DNA of 64,000 nt from Lachnospiraceae bacterium (GCA_009777715.1 WRLH01000019.1:1-64000); one strand, 5' to 3'; counted from the first letter of the stretch, positions 6,941 to 16,558 are shown. Numbers and translations are program-made. The notes: a model not told the origin generated them from the letters alone.

Positions 6941-7429
6941 TTACCAATTAAGCCTGGTTAACTCCCCATTAAGTTTCATTTCGGCAAAATTGTTTTGCCG
7001 CATTGCTTCGTAAATAATAATGGCTGCGGAATTAGACAAATTTAATGAACGCGAATCAGGCAGCATCGGAATGCGGATGCAAGTATCTTTATGGTCAACG
7101 AGAATTTCTTCGGGAATCCCGGCGCTTTCTTTGCCAAACATGATAAAATCATCAGGGCAAAATTTTACATCAGTATAAACAAACCGGGCTTTTGTTGTTG
7201 CCATCCAGATTTTTGCATGGGGGTTTTTTTTCTTAAAGTCAGCGAAGTTTTCATATGTTGAAACAGAAATATCATGCCAATAGTCCATTCCGGCCCGGCG
7301 CAGTTCCTTTTCGCCCAACCGGAAACCAAGCGGCTCAATCAGATGTAAGCTAGTTCCGGTTGCCATGCAGGTCCGCCCGATATTTCCCGTGTTTGCCGGA
7401 ATTTCCGGCTCGTGAAGAACAATCTTCAT
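6941..7429 (-). CDS. trmL: tRNA (cytidine(34)-2'-O)-methyltransferase TrmL
   Basis: A 162-residue SPOUT enzyme that methylates the wobble ribose of tRNA-Leu, using SAM. The three knot motifs are present: NTGNIGRTC near the N-terminus, IMFGKESAGIPEEIL, and IPMLPDSRSLNLSNSAAI, which forms the SAM-binding trefoil knot. Length equals that of E. coli and Bacillus TrmL. It lies just downstream of rsmI on the same strand, so two RNA ribose methyltransferases are probably co-transcribed. Confidence 0.93.
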   Translation of the reverse strand: MKIVLHEPEIPANTGNIGRTCMATGTSLHLIEPLGFRLGEKELRRAGMDYWHDISVSTYENFADFKKKNPHAKIWMATTKARFVYTDVKFCPDDFIMFGKESAGIPEEILVDHKDTCIRIPMLPDSRSLNLSNSAAIIIYEAMRQNNFAEMKLNGELTRLNW

Positions 7430-7447
7430 TATTTCACCTTGCTCATG

Positions 7448-8353
7448 TCATTGCGGGCCCTGCCCGCAATCCTCACCCTTTCCAAACAACGCCTTCAAAT
7501 TCAGCGAAGCGTCATAAAAATCCCTCTTCGTTATCGTCCCCTTATGCGTTTTAGCTAAAGCACCGACGGCTTCTTTCAGGGAGCTATCATTTTTTATGAT
7601 ATAGTCTACTAACATTGATTCAGGGGATTGACTGACTGAGTCGGTCAACAAGCCCATCTTTTGGCTTTCATTCAAACCAAATTCTAAAATCAAAGTATAT
7701 TCCCCCTTTTCCGCCGCCGGGTTTACGCTAAGCTCCGTGAGAATTTCTTCCGGCTTGCCGCGGTAAATTCGTTCAAACATTTTCGTCAAGTCATTGCATA
7801 GGCAAAGCTCGGCTTCCGGAGTTTCCGCCGCCAAAATCGTCAAGGTTTTCTTAATCCGTTTCGGTGATTCAAAAAAAACAAAAACTGAAATTCCGCTTTT
7901 TCTGGCGGCTTCAATTTTTTTCTTGATTTCTTTTCCCTCTTTGGGTAAAAAGCCGGAAAAGGCAAAACTATCAAAGGTCATTCCGCAGACTGATAGGGCG
8001 GTTATGACACTTGAAGCACCGGGAATGCTTTCAATTTTGATTCCATGGGCGGCCGCGGCTTTGACAATTACTCCGCCGGGGTCGGATATGCAAGGAGTTC
8101 CGGCATCAGAAACGATGGCGACATTTTTCCCCTCGGTTAAAGCTAAAATTAAAGAATCGGCTTTTAGTTTTTCATTAAATTTGTGATTGGAAACCGTTTT
8201 ATTGTGGATGCCTAAAATATTAAATAATTTTTGCGTCACGCGGGTATCTTCGGAAGCAACAATATCAACTTCACTTAAAATCCGTTTGGCACGGCCAGTC
8301 ATATCTTCGGTATTTCCAATGGGCGTTGCGACAACATAAAGTATTCCGTTCAT
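7448..8353 (-). CDS. rsmI: 16S rRNA (cytidine(1402)-2'-O)-methyltransferase RsmI
   Basis: A tetrapyrrole-methylase-fold enzyme that 2'-O-methylates C1402 of 16S rRNA in the decoding centre. It opens MNGILYVVATPIGNTEDMT, carries SEDTRVTQKLF, the SAM loop SDAGTPCISDPGG at residues 82-94, and FFESPKRI. At 301 residues it is about the usual size. The open frame continues upstream into the vanW-like gene, but the conserved protein starts at the ATG at 8353, only 4 bp beyond the upstream gene's stop codon, which suggests translational coupling. Confidence 0.94.
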   Translation of the reverse strand: MNGILYVVATPIGNTEDMTGRAKRILSEVDIVASEDTRVTQKLFNILGIHNKTVSNHKFNEKLKADSLILALTEGKNVAIVSDAGTPCISDPGGVIVKAAAAHGIKIESIPGASSVITALSVCGMTFDSFAFSGFLPKEGKEIKKKIEAARKSGISVFVFFESPKRIKKTLTILAAETPEAELCLCNDLTKMFERIYRGKPEEILTELSVNPAAEKGEYTLILEFGLNESQKMGLLTDSVSQSPESMLVDYIIKNDSSLKEAVGALAKTHKGTITKRDFYDASLNLKALFGKGEDCGQGPQ

Positions 8354-8357
8354 CTTG

Positions 8358-9866
8358 CTACCATTCATGGTCATCAGGATGGGGTTCAACGTGCGGCGGC
8401 TGATATGACTGCTCTTGCAAAATAGTGGCAACGTGCCTGATGTGGTCAATATTGTTCGTGTCAATAGCGGCAAGGATATGGGCTAAAGCGGCCCCATCAT
8501 TGGTAAAAGTGCCGACTGTTGCGGTACGCGGAACAGCAATATAATTACTGCTGTTAATTTGCTCGCGGCTTACTACAGCACCGTCCTCTTTGATTATTTT
8601 CCATAACCGTGACCGATATCCAATATATGCTGACTGGACAGAAACATAACCAACCGGGAAGCCGGAATCTTGGTATACCCTTTCACCCTCCGGCACTCTC
8701 GTTTCCAAAATTTCACTTTCAAATTCGATTGTCCGGCTGGCTGGGCGGAACTCTTTGCCATAAACCGTAAAAATAACCCTTCTGTCTGATGTCGTCCGTC
8801 CCTCAATAAAAATCGGCGCATCAGTATTATTGAGGAATTTAAGATTCTTGCCCGATGATTCAGCTATCGCGGAATCCATTGATGGCTCAACATAAGATAC
8901 AATCATTGAATGGTTATGCCGTTCCGTGATTTCCATCTCGGCATACAAAAGAGCAATATATAAAGTCGTCGTAACTTGGCAGATACCGCCGCCTAAGCTG
9001 TCAACTAACTGCCCCTGCAAAAAAGAACCTGCCAGCTCATAACCGTTGGCTTCCGTAAATGGCGTAACTGCCTTTAAAACATCAAACTCATCGCCGGGAT
9101 AAAGAAGTACGCCGCTACATAATCTCGTGCCATTAGCGATATTCGCAATCCGGTTGGCGTTTGAACCGGGAAAACCGGTGCTGAAAGAACCAAGCACATC
9201 TGTAATGCCGCTTAGCTCTTCATATGAACCTCGCGGTTCGGTTACGACTACTATTAAATCAATCGTAGCATTATCTTTGTCCCAATCATTTTCCAGATAA
9301 TCAATAATCAAATCCACAGAACCACGGATATCAATTTCAAAGCCAGTCTGCCCCTCGGTAATAATCCGCTCGCCAGCGACTAAATCCATTGTTGCGTCAA
9401 TGGCAAGTTGATTGTAATCCGCGCATTGCTCCGTGATGACGTCAAAAATCATTGCTGAATCAAAGGAATACTTAAGCTCGTAAACCTTGTTGGAGTTTTC
9501 CAAGTCTTTGATCGCCTTATAACGGGCGATGATATTTCCTTTTTGGCCTAAAGCAGCAGCTTCGGCAATGATTTCGGGGTTACTCCATGCAAAGCCAAAA
9601 TCCAGCGGAGTAATTGTCAATGAAAAATCGTCAATAATATTTAAAGTAATTTCCTTTTGGGCAAGTAAAGCAACGTAATCCTTGGCTAATTCCATTGCTT
9701 CATCAGCTGTTTTGCCGCCAAGGTCAATATCGTCAATGTATATTCCGCCCAAGATGGTATCTTTAGATTTTGCTTCCAGCGGATAGGCCGTTAGCAAAGC
9801 GGTAAATAATGCCGTTATGATAAGAAGCAAGCAAGCCTTGCTCACTTTGGCAATCCTTTTCATCAT
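8358..9866 (-). CDS. VanW family secreted protein with peptidoglycan-binding-like domain
   Basis: About 502 residues. A signal peptide (KACLLLIITALFTALLTAYP) is followed by a putative peptidoglycan-binding region (residues about 40-215). Next comes the VanW domain with LAGSFLQGQLVDSLGGGICQ, TTLYIALLYAEMEITERHNHS and SYVEPSMDSAIA. VanW proteins are extracytoplasmic cell-wall-associated proteins of unclear biochemistry, here chromosomal and unrelated to a van operon. AGGAGG precedes the ATG pair; 9866 gives the better spacing. It is followed directly by rsmI and preceded by a 35-residue membrane peptide. Confidence 0.88.
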   Translation of the reverse strand: MMKRIAKVSKACLLLIITALFTALLTAYPLEAKSKDTILGGIYIDDIDLGGKTADEAMELAKDYVALLAQKEITLNIIDDFSLTITPLDFGFAWSNPEIIAEAAALGQKGNIIARYKAIKDLENSNKVYELKYSFDSAMIFDVITEQCADYNQLAIDATMDLVAGERIITEGQTGFEIDIRGSVDLIIDYLENDWDKDNATIDLIVVVTEPRGSYEELSGITDVLGSFSTGFPGSNANRIANIANGTRLCSGVLLYPGDEFDVLKAVTPFTEANGYELAGSFLQGQLVDSLGGGICQVTTTLYIALLYAEMEITERHNHSMIVSYVEPSMDSAIAESSGKNLKFLNNTDAPIFIEGRTTSDRRVIFTVYGKEFRPASRTIEFESEILETRVPEGERVYQDSGFPVGYVSVQSAYIGYRSRLWKIIKEDGAVVSREQINSSNYIAVPRTATVGTFTNDGAALAHILAAIDTNNIDHIRHVATILQEQSYQPPHVEPHPDDHEW

Positions 9867-9887
9867 CAATTTCCTCCTGGTCTTTAC

Positions 9888-9995
9888 TTAACCGATAAAA
9901 TATGCTAAAGTGGGAATGATTAAAGCTAAAATCAAAGCGATGATAATAATGGTTGACATAACTTTACGGGATTTTTTGCTATAAAAATTAAACAT
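9888..9995 (-). CDS. 35-residue single-pass membrane protein
   Basis: A short frame encodes MFNFYSKKSRKVMSTIIII, then ALILALIIPTLAYFIG. The basic head and single hydrophobic helix predict a cytoplasmic N-terminus. GGAAAGG lies 8-9 nt upstream of the ATG. It ends 21 bp before the vanW-like gene and is co-directional with it. Small proteins of this form (SKKSRK plus one helix) recur in Clostridia, from general knowledge. The function is unknown. Confidence 0.6.
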   Translation of the reverse strand: MFNFYSKKSRKVMSTIIIIALILALIIPTLAYFIG

Positions 9996-10055
9996 CGATT
10001 TTGCCTTTCCAATCATAAATGGTTTGCGTTAATATTTTATATAGGGTAATTATAT

Positions 10056-10661
10056 ATGAATTTTTTTCTTTTTGCAAGTTCAATAATCTTTTTTTTGTGG
10101 CTGGCGTTTAAACTAAAAAATGACAGGAAAATTGAAGATGCCCAGCAAAAAAGCTTTTGGGACTTAGAAAACAAAGCTAATAGCACCAGGCGCAAACCTC
10201 TTGATGATCTTGATTACATCAACATTCCTTTTGCCAGCCTGCCCCTTGATATCCTCGCCGATGATGAGCAAATCGCCGACTATATAGATACTTTGCGGAT
10301 TCTCTCGGAAAATCCGATTGTCAATCTTTCCTGCATTTCCAATACCGATTTAAAGCTTCGCTATGGCGCGCCGAACATTACTATTTTGTCGCGTTATGAT
10401 TCAGCTTATACCATTCTGGCAAGAACTTTACAGCAATGGGCGATGAAATTAAGTGAAGCGGGATTTTTGAGCGAAGCCCGTGATGTGCTTGAATTTGCCA
10501 TCAGCACGAAAACGGACGTGAGCGGGACATATCTAAAGCTTGCGGAAATTTACATTGGAATGGGGCAAATTGAAAAAATTGATGAGCTGATTTTGGCGGC
10601 GGAAGGAATCAGCTCTTCGTTTGGCAAGGGCATTAAGCAAAAACTGATTGAGATGAAGTGA
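10056..10661 (+). CDS. conserved membrane-anchored helical-repeat protein, unknown function
   Basis: A 201-residue protein. One N-terminal membrane helix (FFLFASSIIFFLWLAFKL) is followed by a linker and a soluble helical domain. The end (AGFLSEARDVLEFAISTKT, then YLKLAEIYIGMGQIEKIDEL) looks like one or two TPR hairpins. It is the only plus-strand gene in its neighbourhood and converges with nth, leaving 2 bp between stop codons. No function is assigned; a scaffold role is a guess from the TPR-like end. Confidence 0.65.
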   Translation: MNFFLFASSIIFFLWLAFKLKNDRKIEDAQQKSFWDLENKANSTRRKPLDDLDYINIPFASLPLDILADDEQIADYIDTLRILSENPIVNLSCISNTDLKLRYGAPNITILSRYDSAYTILARTLQQWAMKLSEAGFLSEARDVLEFAISTKTDVSGTYLKLAEIYIGMGQIEKIDELILAAEGISSSFGKGIKQKLIEMK

Positions 10662-10663
10662 TG

Positions 10664-11305
10664 TCAGCGCGTTAAAAGCTGTTGATAATAGTCACAAACT
10701 TCCTGCAAAAAACATTCTTCACATCTTGGGGTGGGGGCTTTGCAAATAGTCCGGCCATGCGTGATAATTTGAAAATTATAACGAATCCAATTTTCTTTCG
10801 GCAGTATTTTCATCAAAGCAAACTCTATTTTGACCGGATCACTTTCTTTTGTTAACCCTAACCGCCGCGAAACCCTTTTGACATGAGTATCAACAGTGAT
10901 TCCAGGCTCACAGAAAATATGACATCTGATCACATTGGCGGTTTTCCTGCCAACGCCCGGCAAAGCGGTTAATTCTTCGATGTTTTTCGGGACTTCCCCG
11001 CCATAGATATCGCGGATTATCCGGCAGCTTGCGATGATATTTTTGGCTTTGGTGCGGTAAAATCCAGTCGTCCGGATAACATCCTCAAGCTCTGAAAGAT
11101 TCGCATTGGCAAGCTCATTAAGGCTTTTATAGTGGCCAAAAAGAAAAGGGGTCACCAAATTTACCCGGGCATCGGTGCATTGCGCGCTTAATATCGTGGC
11201 GCAAAGAAGCTGCCAAGGGGTTTCATAATCAAGGAAGCGATGGACTAAAGTTCCATAATGCCCATCTAGCTGGTTAAGGAGTTTTGCGATTTTTATTTTT
11301 TTCAT
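10664..11305 (-). CDS. nth: endonuclease III
   Basis: A 213-residue DNA glycosylase/AP lyase for oxidised pyrimidines in base excision repair. The helix-hairpin-helix LPGVGRKTANVIRCH holds the catalytic Lys, and GITVDTHVKRVSRRLGL holds the catalytic Asp. The C-terminus carries the [4Fe-4S] site C-x6-C-x2-C-x5-C (CKAPTPRC, then C and C). Length is normal. The ATG is preceded by TAGGATATAA. A five-copy hairpin array separates it from the radical SAM gene upstream. Confidence 0.96.
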   Translation of the reverse strand: MKKIKIAKLLNQLDGHYGTLVHRFLDYETPWQLLCATILSAQCTDARVNLVTPFLFGHYKSLNELANANLSELEDVIRTTGFYRTKAKNIIASCRIIRDIYGGEVPKNIEELTALPGVGRKTANVIRCHIFCEPGITVDTHVKRVSRRLGLTKESDPVKIEFALMKILPKENWIRYNFQIITHGRTICKAPTPRCEECFLQEVCDYYQQLLTR

Positions 11306-11329
11306 TTATATCCTATGCAAAAAATACCC

Positions 11330-11404
11330 AAAAGCTTTAGCTTCAAAAGCTTTAGCTTCAAAAGCTTTAGCTTCAAAAGCTTTAGCTTCAAAAGCTTTAG
11401 CTTT
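11330..11404. repeat. five tandem 15-bp copies of AAAAGCTTTAGCTTC
   Basis: Units begin at 11330, 11345, 11360, 11375 and 11390; the last differs only in its final base. Each unit contains the inverted repeat AAGCT-AA-AGCTT (minus strand). The array starts at the stop codon (11397-11399) of the upstream radical SAM gene and ends before the nth leader. The unit length is a multiple of three. Confidence 0.95.
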
Positions 11405-13115
11405 TTATTATCTGCGCGTTATTTGTCAAGGCATCCCGGTTTTGGTAATCATATAAAATAAAACGCGGTTCATCATCACGCCTTAACTTATCTTTTGCCG
11501 ATTCGGCTTCAATATGATAATAAAAAACCTCAATCGTTGACATACGGATTTTTTCTTTTTCTTCCTTGGCATAAAAATTGTTTATTTCCTGACGGTATGG
11601 TGACAAATCATGGGCAAAATCCGGCCGGGTCTTGGTCTTTTCCCGCAAATACATATCGTGGGTTAAAAGCTCGCGATAGCAATCTTCATTTTGTGAATCA
11701 AACTTGACCGCAAAATCAAGCAACGCCTGATAACGGAATACCCGCGCCGGAGCTTGGCGGAAATAATTTTTTTCGGTGAAAAAAGCTGCCAATTTTTCAT
11801 ACATCTTAAAAGGCGATTCAAAAGCCATCTCCAAAACCGCAATTGTATTCATGAACTGGTTAGTATTATAAAAAATATCAACCATCTCTTCAATCCGGGT
11901 AAGCCGCCTGATTTCAGCATAATTAAGCCATTTTGTAAATAGTACTTGATAGGGCGGCCCATCTTCATAAACAATCCCAAGCCCCGCTGCTTCCTGCCTT
12001 AACGGAGTCCCGGGCAAAACCTTTAAAAAGCCTAATTGCAGATTGTGCGGGCCCAAGGCATAAACATCATTAAAAGAGTTGGCAAAGGTTTCATAATCCT
12101 CATTCGGCAAGCCGGCAATAAGATCAAGGTGGAGATGGATATTTTGCTTTTGCCTTAACGCTTTGATCACTTTTTTGACCCGGTCAAAATCCATCTTGCG
12201 GTTAATGCTTTCAAGAGTTGCCTGATGGGTTGTCTGGACACCGATTTCCAGTTGGATAAGCCCAGGGCGGAAATCATTAAGAAGCATAATTTCCGCGTCA
12301 GTTAATAAATCGGCGGCGATTTCGAAGTGGAAGTTAGTGACACCATTGTCATTATCGCGAATAAATTGCCATATCGCTAAGGCATTTTCATGATTTAAGT
12401 TAAATGTCCGGTCAACGAATTTCACTTGCTTTACTCCATCGGCAAGAATCGCCTGAAGCTCAGATTTTACTTTCCTTAAATCTTTATAACGAACTGTTTT
12501 ATCAACCGCCGATAGGCAATAAGAACAGCGAAAAGGGCAGCCGCGTGATGATTCATAGTAAATAATCCGGTTCTTGATATCTTCACCAGCCAAATAAGCA
12601 TATGAAAAAGATAAATCGTCAATGTTAAGCAAATCACGCGGCGGATTTTTAACTATTTCATTTGTTTGGCCACGAAAAATAATGCCTTTAATGTGGCCAA
12701 GCTCTGTTTTCACAGTCTCGTCTTGCAACCCGGCATAATACGCATATATTTCCTTTAAGGTCTGCTCCCCCTCGCCGATTACGATTCCCTTAATCGCCGG
12801 ATTAGCTTTCATGATTTTTTCACTGTTATATGAGACTTCTGGCCCGCCTAGCCAAATTGGAGTTGACGGCAAAATCTTTGGCAGTTCAACAGTTAAGCGT
12901 TCAACCACCTGCCAATTCCAGATATAGCAAGAAAAAGCCATTACATCTGGCTTAAGCGCATAAATATCCGCCATGATGTCCGAAAGCGGATTATTAATGG
13001 TGAACTCGGCAATTTGGGCTTCATATCCGCTCGCAGAGCAATAGCTTCTGATGCTTAATAAAGCCGGGTTGGTATGGATGTATTTTGCATTGATTGCGAT
13101 TAAGAGGAAGTTCAT
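11397..13115 (-). CDS. B12-binding-domain radical SAM protein with DUF4080-like C-terminus
   Basis: About 572 residues. The N-terminal cobalamin-binding region starts MNFLLIAINAKYIHTNPALL and continues through IWLGGPEVSYNS and IVIGEGEQTLKEI. The radical SAM core has the cluster motif SSRGCPFRCSYC (C-x3-C-x2-C). A C-terminal DUF4080-type extension of about 200 residues follows. Such proteins catalyse radical methylations or rearrangements on unknown substrates. The start at 13115 gives the family-typical N-terminus; the frame opens 12 codons earlier. No clear ribosome binding site was seen. The last codons lie in the tandem array. Confidence 0.88.
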   Translation of the reverse strand: MNFLLIAINAKYIHTNPALLSIRSYCSASGYEAQIAEFTINNPLSDIMADIYALKPDVMAFSCYIWNWQVVERLTVELPKILPSTPIWLGGPEVSYNSEKIMKANPAIKGIVIGEGEQTLKEIYAYYAGLQDETVKTELGHIKGIIFRGQTNEIVKNPPRDLLNIDDLSFSYAYLAGEDIKNRIIYYESSRGCPFRCSYCLSAVDKTVRYKDLRKVKSELQAILADGVKQVKFVDRTFNLNHENALAIWQFIRDNDNGVTNFHFEIAADLLTDAEIMLLNDFRPGLIQLEIGVQTTHQATLESINRKMDFDRVKKVIKALRQKQNIHLHLDLIAGLPNEDYETFANSFNDVYALGPHNLQLGFLKVLPGTPLRQEAAGLGIVYEDGPPYQVLFTKWLNYAEIRRLTRIEEMVDIFYNTNQFMNTIAVLEMAFESPFKMYEKLAAFFTEKNYFRQAPARVFRYQALLDFAVKFDSQNEDCYRELLTHDMYLREKTKTRPDFAHDLSPYRQEINNFYAKEEKEKIRMSTIEVFYYHIEAESAKDKLRRDDEPRFILYDYQNRDALTNNAQIIKS

Positions 13116-13157
13116 GAGTCTATTGTAGCATAAATTTATTTCTAATACCAATCACTT

Positions 13158-13466
13158 TTAATTGGCCACATAGAGCCATTTAACATCATTCAGCACACTT
13201 TGTCTGAAAATGGCATCGCTTTTGCGCATTAATCCATTATAAGTCACATAATCGATCTTAGCAGTTATATTTTGCTCAATAGCTTCCATAAAATCACTTA
13301 AATCGTCCATATATTCATCGGATGAATTGTCGTATTCCAATAATATATCAAGGTCACTTGCAGGGTTTTCTTCTCCACGTGAATATGAACCGAACACGCC
13401 TACGCGCTTTATGTGCGGATATTTTACTGCGATATTGAATGTGCTTTTAATCGTTTCTAAGTTCAT
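13158..13466 (-). CDS. MNT-type nucleotidyltransferase domain protein
   Basis: A 102-residue minimal nucleotidyltransferase. The motif GVFGSYSRGEENPASDLDIL contains the G-S and D-x-D active-site elements. Proteins of this size (MntA type) usually act as antitoxins that AMPylate a HEPN RNase partner. No HEPN gene is adjacent; the upstream neighbour is a SIR2 protein. A remnant frame upstream (KLVYSLTKAETIAELESVI, ending just after the ATG) may be the tail of a lost partner. A second, partial copy of its 3' region lies at 16718-16763. Confidence 0.8.
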   Translation of the reverse strand: MNLETIKSTFNIAVKYPHIKRVGVFGSYSRGEENPASDLDILLEYDNSSDEYMDDLSDFMEAIEQNITAKIDYVTYNGLMRKSDAIFRQSVLNDVKWLYVAN

Positions 13467-13582
13467 TTATCACACTCTCCAATTCTGCGATTGTTTCAGC
13501 TTTGGTTAAGCTGTACACCAGCTTATATCATAATAGATTATAGCACACTAAACTTTTTAATCAAGATGAGGTTCAATGCCAG

Positions 13583-16519
13583 TTAGGGTTTCTGCTCACT
13601 ATCAAAATACTTCCAATATATTCGCTTTTCGTCCTCGGTTGCTATGCCATCATCAACCTTATTTTTCAGTTTCTTCACAACTATTAATTTTTTGCCATCT
13701 TGCATTAGTAGTTTTTGTCGTTGCTCATTATCATCAAATATCATAATCCACAACTTATCTGAGGTATCTATGCACTCAACGTCAAAATTCTCAAAATCGA
13801 CGATGTATCTCAAATAATCCGAGTGATTAGACAAATTCTTCAAACTATCAGCGGTGATATGTTTATTAAAAAATAGACATAAAGCAATCAAATTCGCATT
13901 CTCTTTTTGGAAAGGTTCAGACCAAGAACTCATCCCATTTGCTAAATCTGTCAATACGCCCTCCAATAGTTTGATTTTGATATCTTCATTCATCTTGATG
14001 ATATTCCGCACATATAAGTGAAACAAATCGTTGCATTTGATGGTTGCACTATTTTCTGAACAAAAAGCTGCGATATCGCCCTTTAGGCGTTCATTGTTTT
14101 GCTTGCTAAAAACATAACCTGCAATGCGATAATAGAATTTTGTCGGCTTCAATTCTTCTAAGAAATTAAAGAGTACGTCTATGTTTTCATCGGTTACGAA
14201 ATTAATCAATAGTGAAGCGATGGCATCTCGTAGTCTGTTATATTCCGGGTAGTTTTTGGAAAGACAATGGATAAGGTAATTTTTGAAGCTGCTGTAACTT
14301 TGATCGCTTTTCAGCATTTTCCCAATAATAGTGACAATATTTGCTTTTGTATCGCAGGAAATGTCACTAAATCTTAACAGAATACAATAATTTTCAAGAA
14401 ACTCATGGGTATCTCTGTTACTTGCCAACCACATAAACGATTTGCATAGATTGTCAAACTTGATAGAGATATTATTATCGCTGGAAAAGGTGAAGCCTGA
14501 GAGCTTGTTTTTATCGATGAAGCTTAATAACTCCTTAGGCTTTGAATATTTGGTGATGATATCCAAAGTAAAAGAGTCAACCCGGCATTTCGGGAACTCG
14601 CCTTCAAGTAAGTGGTGAGTTTTGTTTGCCTTACGCTCCTTGTAAGAGTACAATACCGCGCGGGTGAACGCCCAAAACAAGTCCATTGTTTCCTTAAACT
14701 CATCTACCATAACATAATTGAATTTGATAAATTTATAAAAGCAAAACACTCTTTGAAAAATTCGCTTCAATTTATCCCATGGGTCAGTTTTACTAATGTT
14801 GGGATTGTCGTAATCCGCTTGGTGCTCCTCTAGCAGTTTCATACATAATTGCGTCAAAAAGCTGTTTTTATGATTCACAACTATTTCGTATAAGTAGCTA
14901 ACAGCATTTCTTTGGGTTTCGTTGAGTTTTTCATAGAAATTTTTAAGTTCAGCTAAAGAAATCTTATGCTTTTCAACATTTCCGTAAGTGAGTGTTTTTA
15001 CTGATAGCAACCAGTTTGCTTTGTCAATTACTTGCCAAATAATAGATTTTTCATCAGCATAGGTTTGACTAATTATTTCTTCGTAAAACGAAAAGATTTT
15101 GTTACCATCGGTTAAGCCCTTATCATTCATTATTTTGCCGCGAAAAGTAGTGCCACATAACCAGTACGCTTTTAACCTTTGGTTCGTGGTGGATTCTGCC
15201 GCTTGGTACAGAGCGTAATAATCATTGTTTAGGTACAAATCAAATAGCTCTGCTTGGTCACTGTCTAATAAGGGTTCAGCCGTTTTGGGGAAGGTTATTA
15301 CTTCCTTATCAAAGCTATTATGATTTACAGTAGCCACAATACCTGCTTTGAAGAAGTATTTGCATATTTTGGGGTTGGCAGAGACAGTTTTTAGCTGTTC
15401 GAAAATCTTATTTTTGTCATCATTAAAATCAATTACTCTCAACAGGGTGTGAGAAAAATCGGTATCTTTTATATTATGTATTATCGCTCCCTCACTAACA
15501 ATTTTCTCCCAATCATATACTCGCAATAAGTCTTCATAAGGAATGAAATTAACACCATCAAATACGCTGTACCTTTTCAGAAGCATTAACTCAAAGTCTC
15601 CTAAAAGGTACACATCGCTTTTGTCGTCAGTAATAGCCTTTAGCATTGCATACAACCGGTTGCCATGCAGATTAGAAAAATCCGACTCTTTCGCGCAATT
15701 ATCTTTCCATTCTGTGGCCAAGTCCTCATGTGAAATTACTGATATGTGTTTTTTTTCGAGATATTTCTTATTATTATCAGTCATTTTGTCGCCAGTTTCT
15801 ACGACATAATGAGTCGTTATCTTATCCTCATCAACTTCTGAACGTTCCGCTAAATATTCAATCCAATCAATGATTTGTTTGAAATTGTAATCATTAAGAC
15901 CGTACCCCACAAAAAGAAAGGTATGGCTTACCAGCAAAGATTTTATGAATGTCGATAAAAGGAGATGAGTACGCTCATATCTTAAATAATCATCCTCTTT
16001 TAGTACAATCTTGTCCAATTCTTTGTGGTCACCATGCATTTTAATTAAGTACTTTGAACCCTCACTTCCGTTTTCAAGCATTTCGCTATCACTTCTGATA
16101 ACAGTATAATTGATGACCTTTGAGTTCTTTGATGATTCAAGTAAAGGGTCATAGTTGGTTGTAATAATATGGGCAGGTAACAACTCAAAAATTATGTCAT
16201 GTATTTTATTCGGTGTAATTAATGATAAAGCTGACACTCCAAACTTGCTTTCGAGAAAATGTGTATATGCTATTTCATCTTTATTATATAAATACTGAGG
16301 TATTTTCAAATACTCGTCAGAGCAAAAATGTGTTCTTGGCTTCGACATAGTTTTAGTGTAATTGCCCGTCTTATAGTCTATTTCGGTGGCAAGTTCTTTT
16401 ATGAGTTCTTCCCATGATGGCAGATCTGAGTTTTTTGACACCCCCGCGCCCACGAAGATAACAAGCTTATTTTTGTCTTTGGCAATACGCAGTTTTTTGA
16501 TTTGATCATATATACTCAT
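13583..16519 (-). CDS. large SIR2-domain defence protein (DSR2-like)
   Basis: A 978-residue protein. The N-terminal SIR2 NADase domain has VIFVGAGVSKNSDLPSW (residues 20-36), HIITTNYDPLLES with the catalytic-type Asn122, and YLIKMHGDHKELDKI with His162. TFLFVGYGLNDYNF closes the Rossmann fold near residue 210. About 700 residues of helical sequence follow without a Walker motif. This size and layout resemble defence-associated sirtuins such as DSR2, which deplete NAD+ after sensing phage proteins (family knowledge). The gene is AT-rich against its neighbours and flanked by duplicated gene scraps, which suggests transfer. AGGAGAATCACAA precedes the ATG. Confidence 0.8.
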   Translation of the reverse strand: MSIYDQIKKLRIAKDKNKLVIFVGAGVSKNSDLPSWEELIKELATEIDYKTGNYTKTMSKPRTHFCSDEYLKIPQYLYNKDEIAYTHFLESKFGVSALSLITPNKIHDIIFELLPAHIITTNYDPLLESSKNSKVINYTVIRSDSEMLENGSEGSKYLIKMHGDHKELDKIVLKEDDYLRYERTHLLLSTFIKSLLVSHTFLFVGYGLNDYNFKQIIDWIEYLAERSEVDEDKITTHYVVETGDKMTDNNKKYLEKKHISVISHEDLATEWKDNCAKESDFSNLHGNRLYAMLKAITDDKSDVYLLGDFELMLLKRYSVFDGVNFIPYEDLLRVYDWEKIVSEGAIIHNIKDTDFSHTLLRVIDFNDDKNKIFEQLKTVSANPKICKYFFKAGIVATVNHNSFDKEVITFPKTAEPLLDSDQAELFDLYLNNDYYALYQAAESTTNQRLKAYWLCGTTFRGKIMNDKGLTDGNKIFSFYEEIISQTYADEKSIIWQVIDKANWLLSVKTLTYGNVEKHKISLAELKNFYEKLNETQRNAVSYLYEIVVNHKNSFLTQLCMKLLEEHQADYDNPNISKTDPWDKLKRIFQRVFCFYKFIKFNYVMVDEFKETMDLFWAFTRAVLYSYKERKANKTHHLLEGEFPKCRVDSFTLDIITKYSKPKELLSFIDKNKLSGFTFSSDNNISIKFDNLCKSFMWLASNRDTHEFLENYCILLRFSDISCDTKANIVTIIGKMLKSDQSYSSFKNYLIHCLSKNYPEYNRLRDAIASLLINFVTDENIDVLFNFLEELKPTKFYYRIAGYVFSKQNNERLKGDIAAFCSENSATIKCNDLFHLYVRNIIKMNEDIKIKLLEGVLTDLANGMSSWSEPFQKENANLIALCLFFNKHITADSLKNLSNHSDYLRYIVDFENFDVECIDTSDKLWIMIFDDNEQRQKLLMQDGKKLIVVKKLKNKVDDGIATEDEKRIYWKYFDSEQKP

Positions 16520-16558
16520 TTGTGATTCTCCTACTTGTCAAAACCTTTATCCGATGCT

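Noticed and set aside
11330-11404. Possible CRISPR array
   Set aside because: Units are directly adjacent with no spacers, only 15 bp long, and no cas genes are present. The same applies to 54676-54765.
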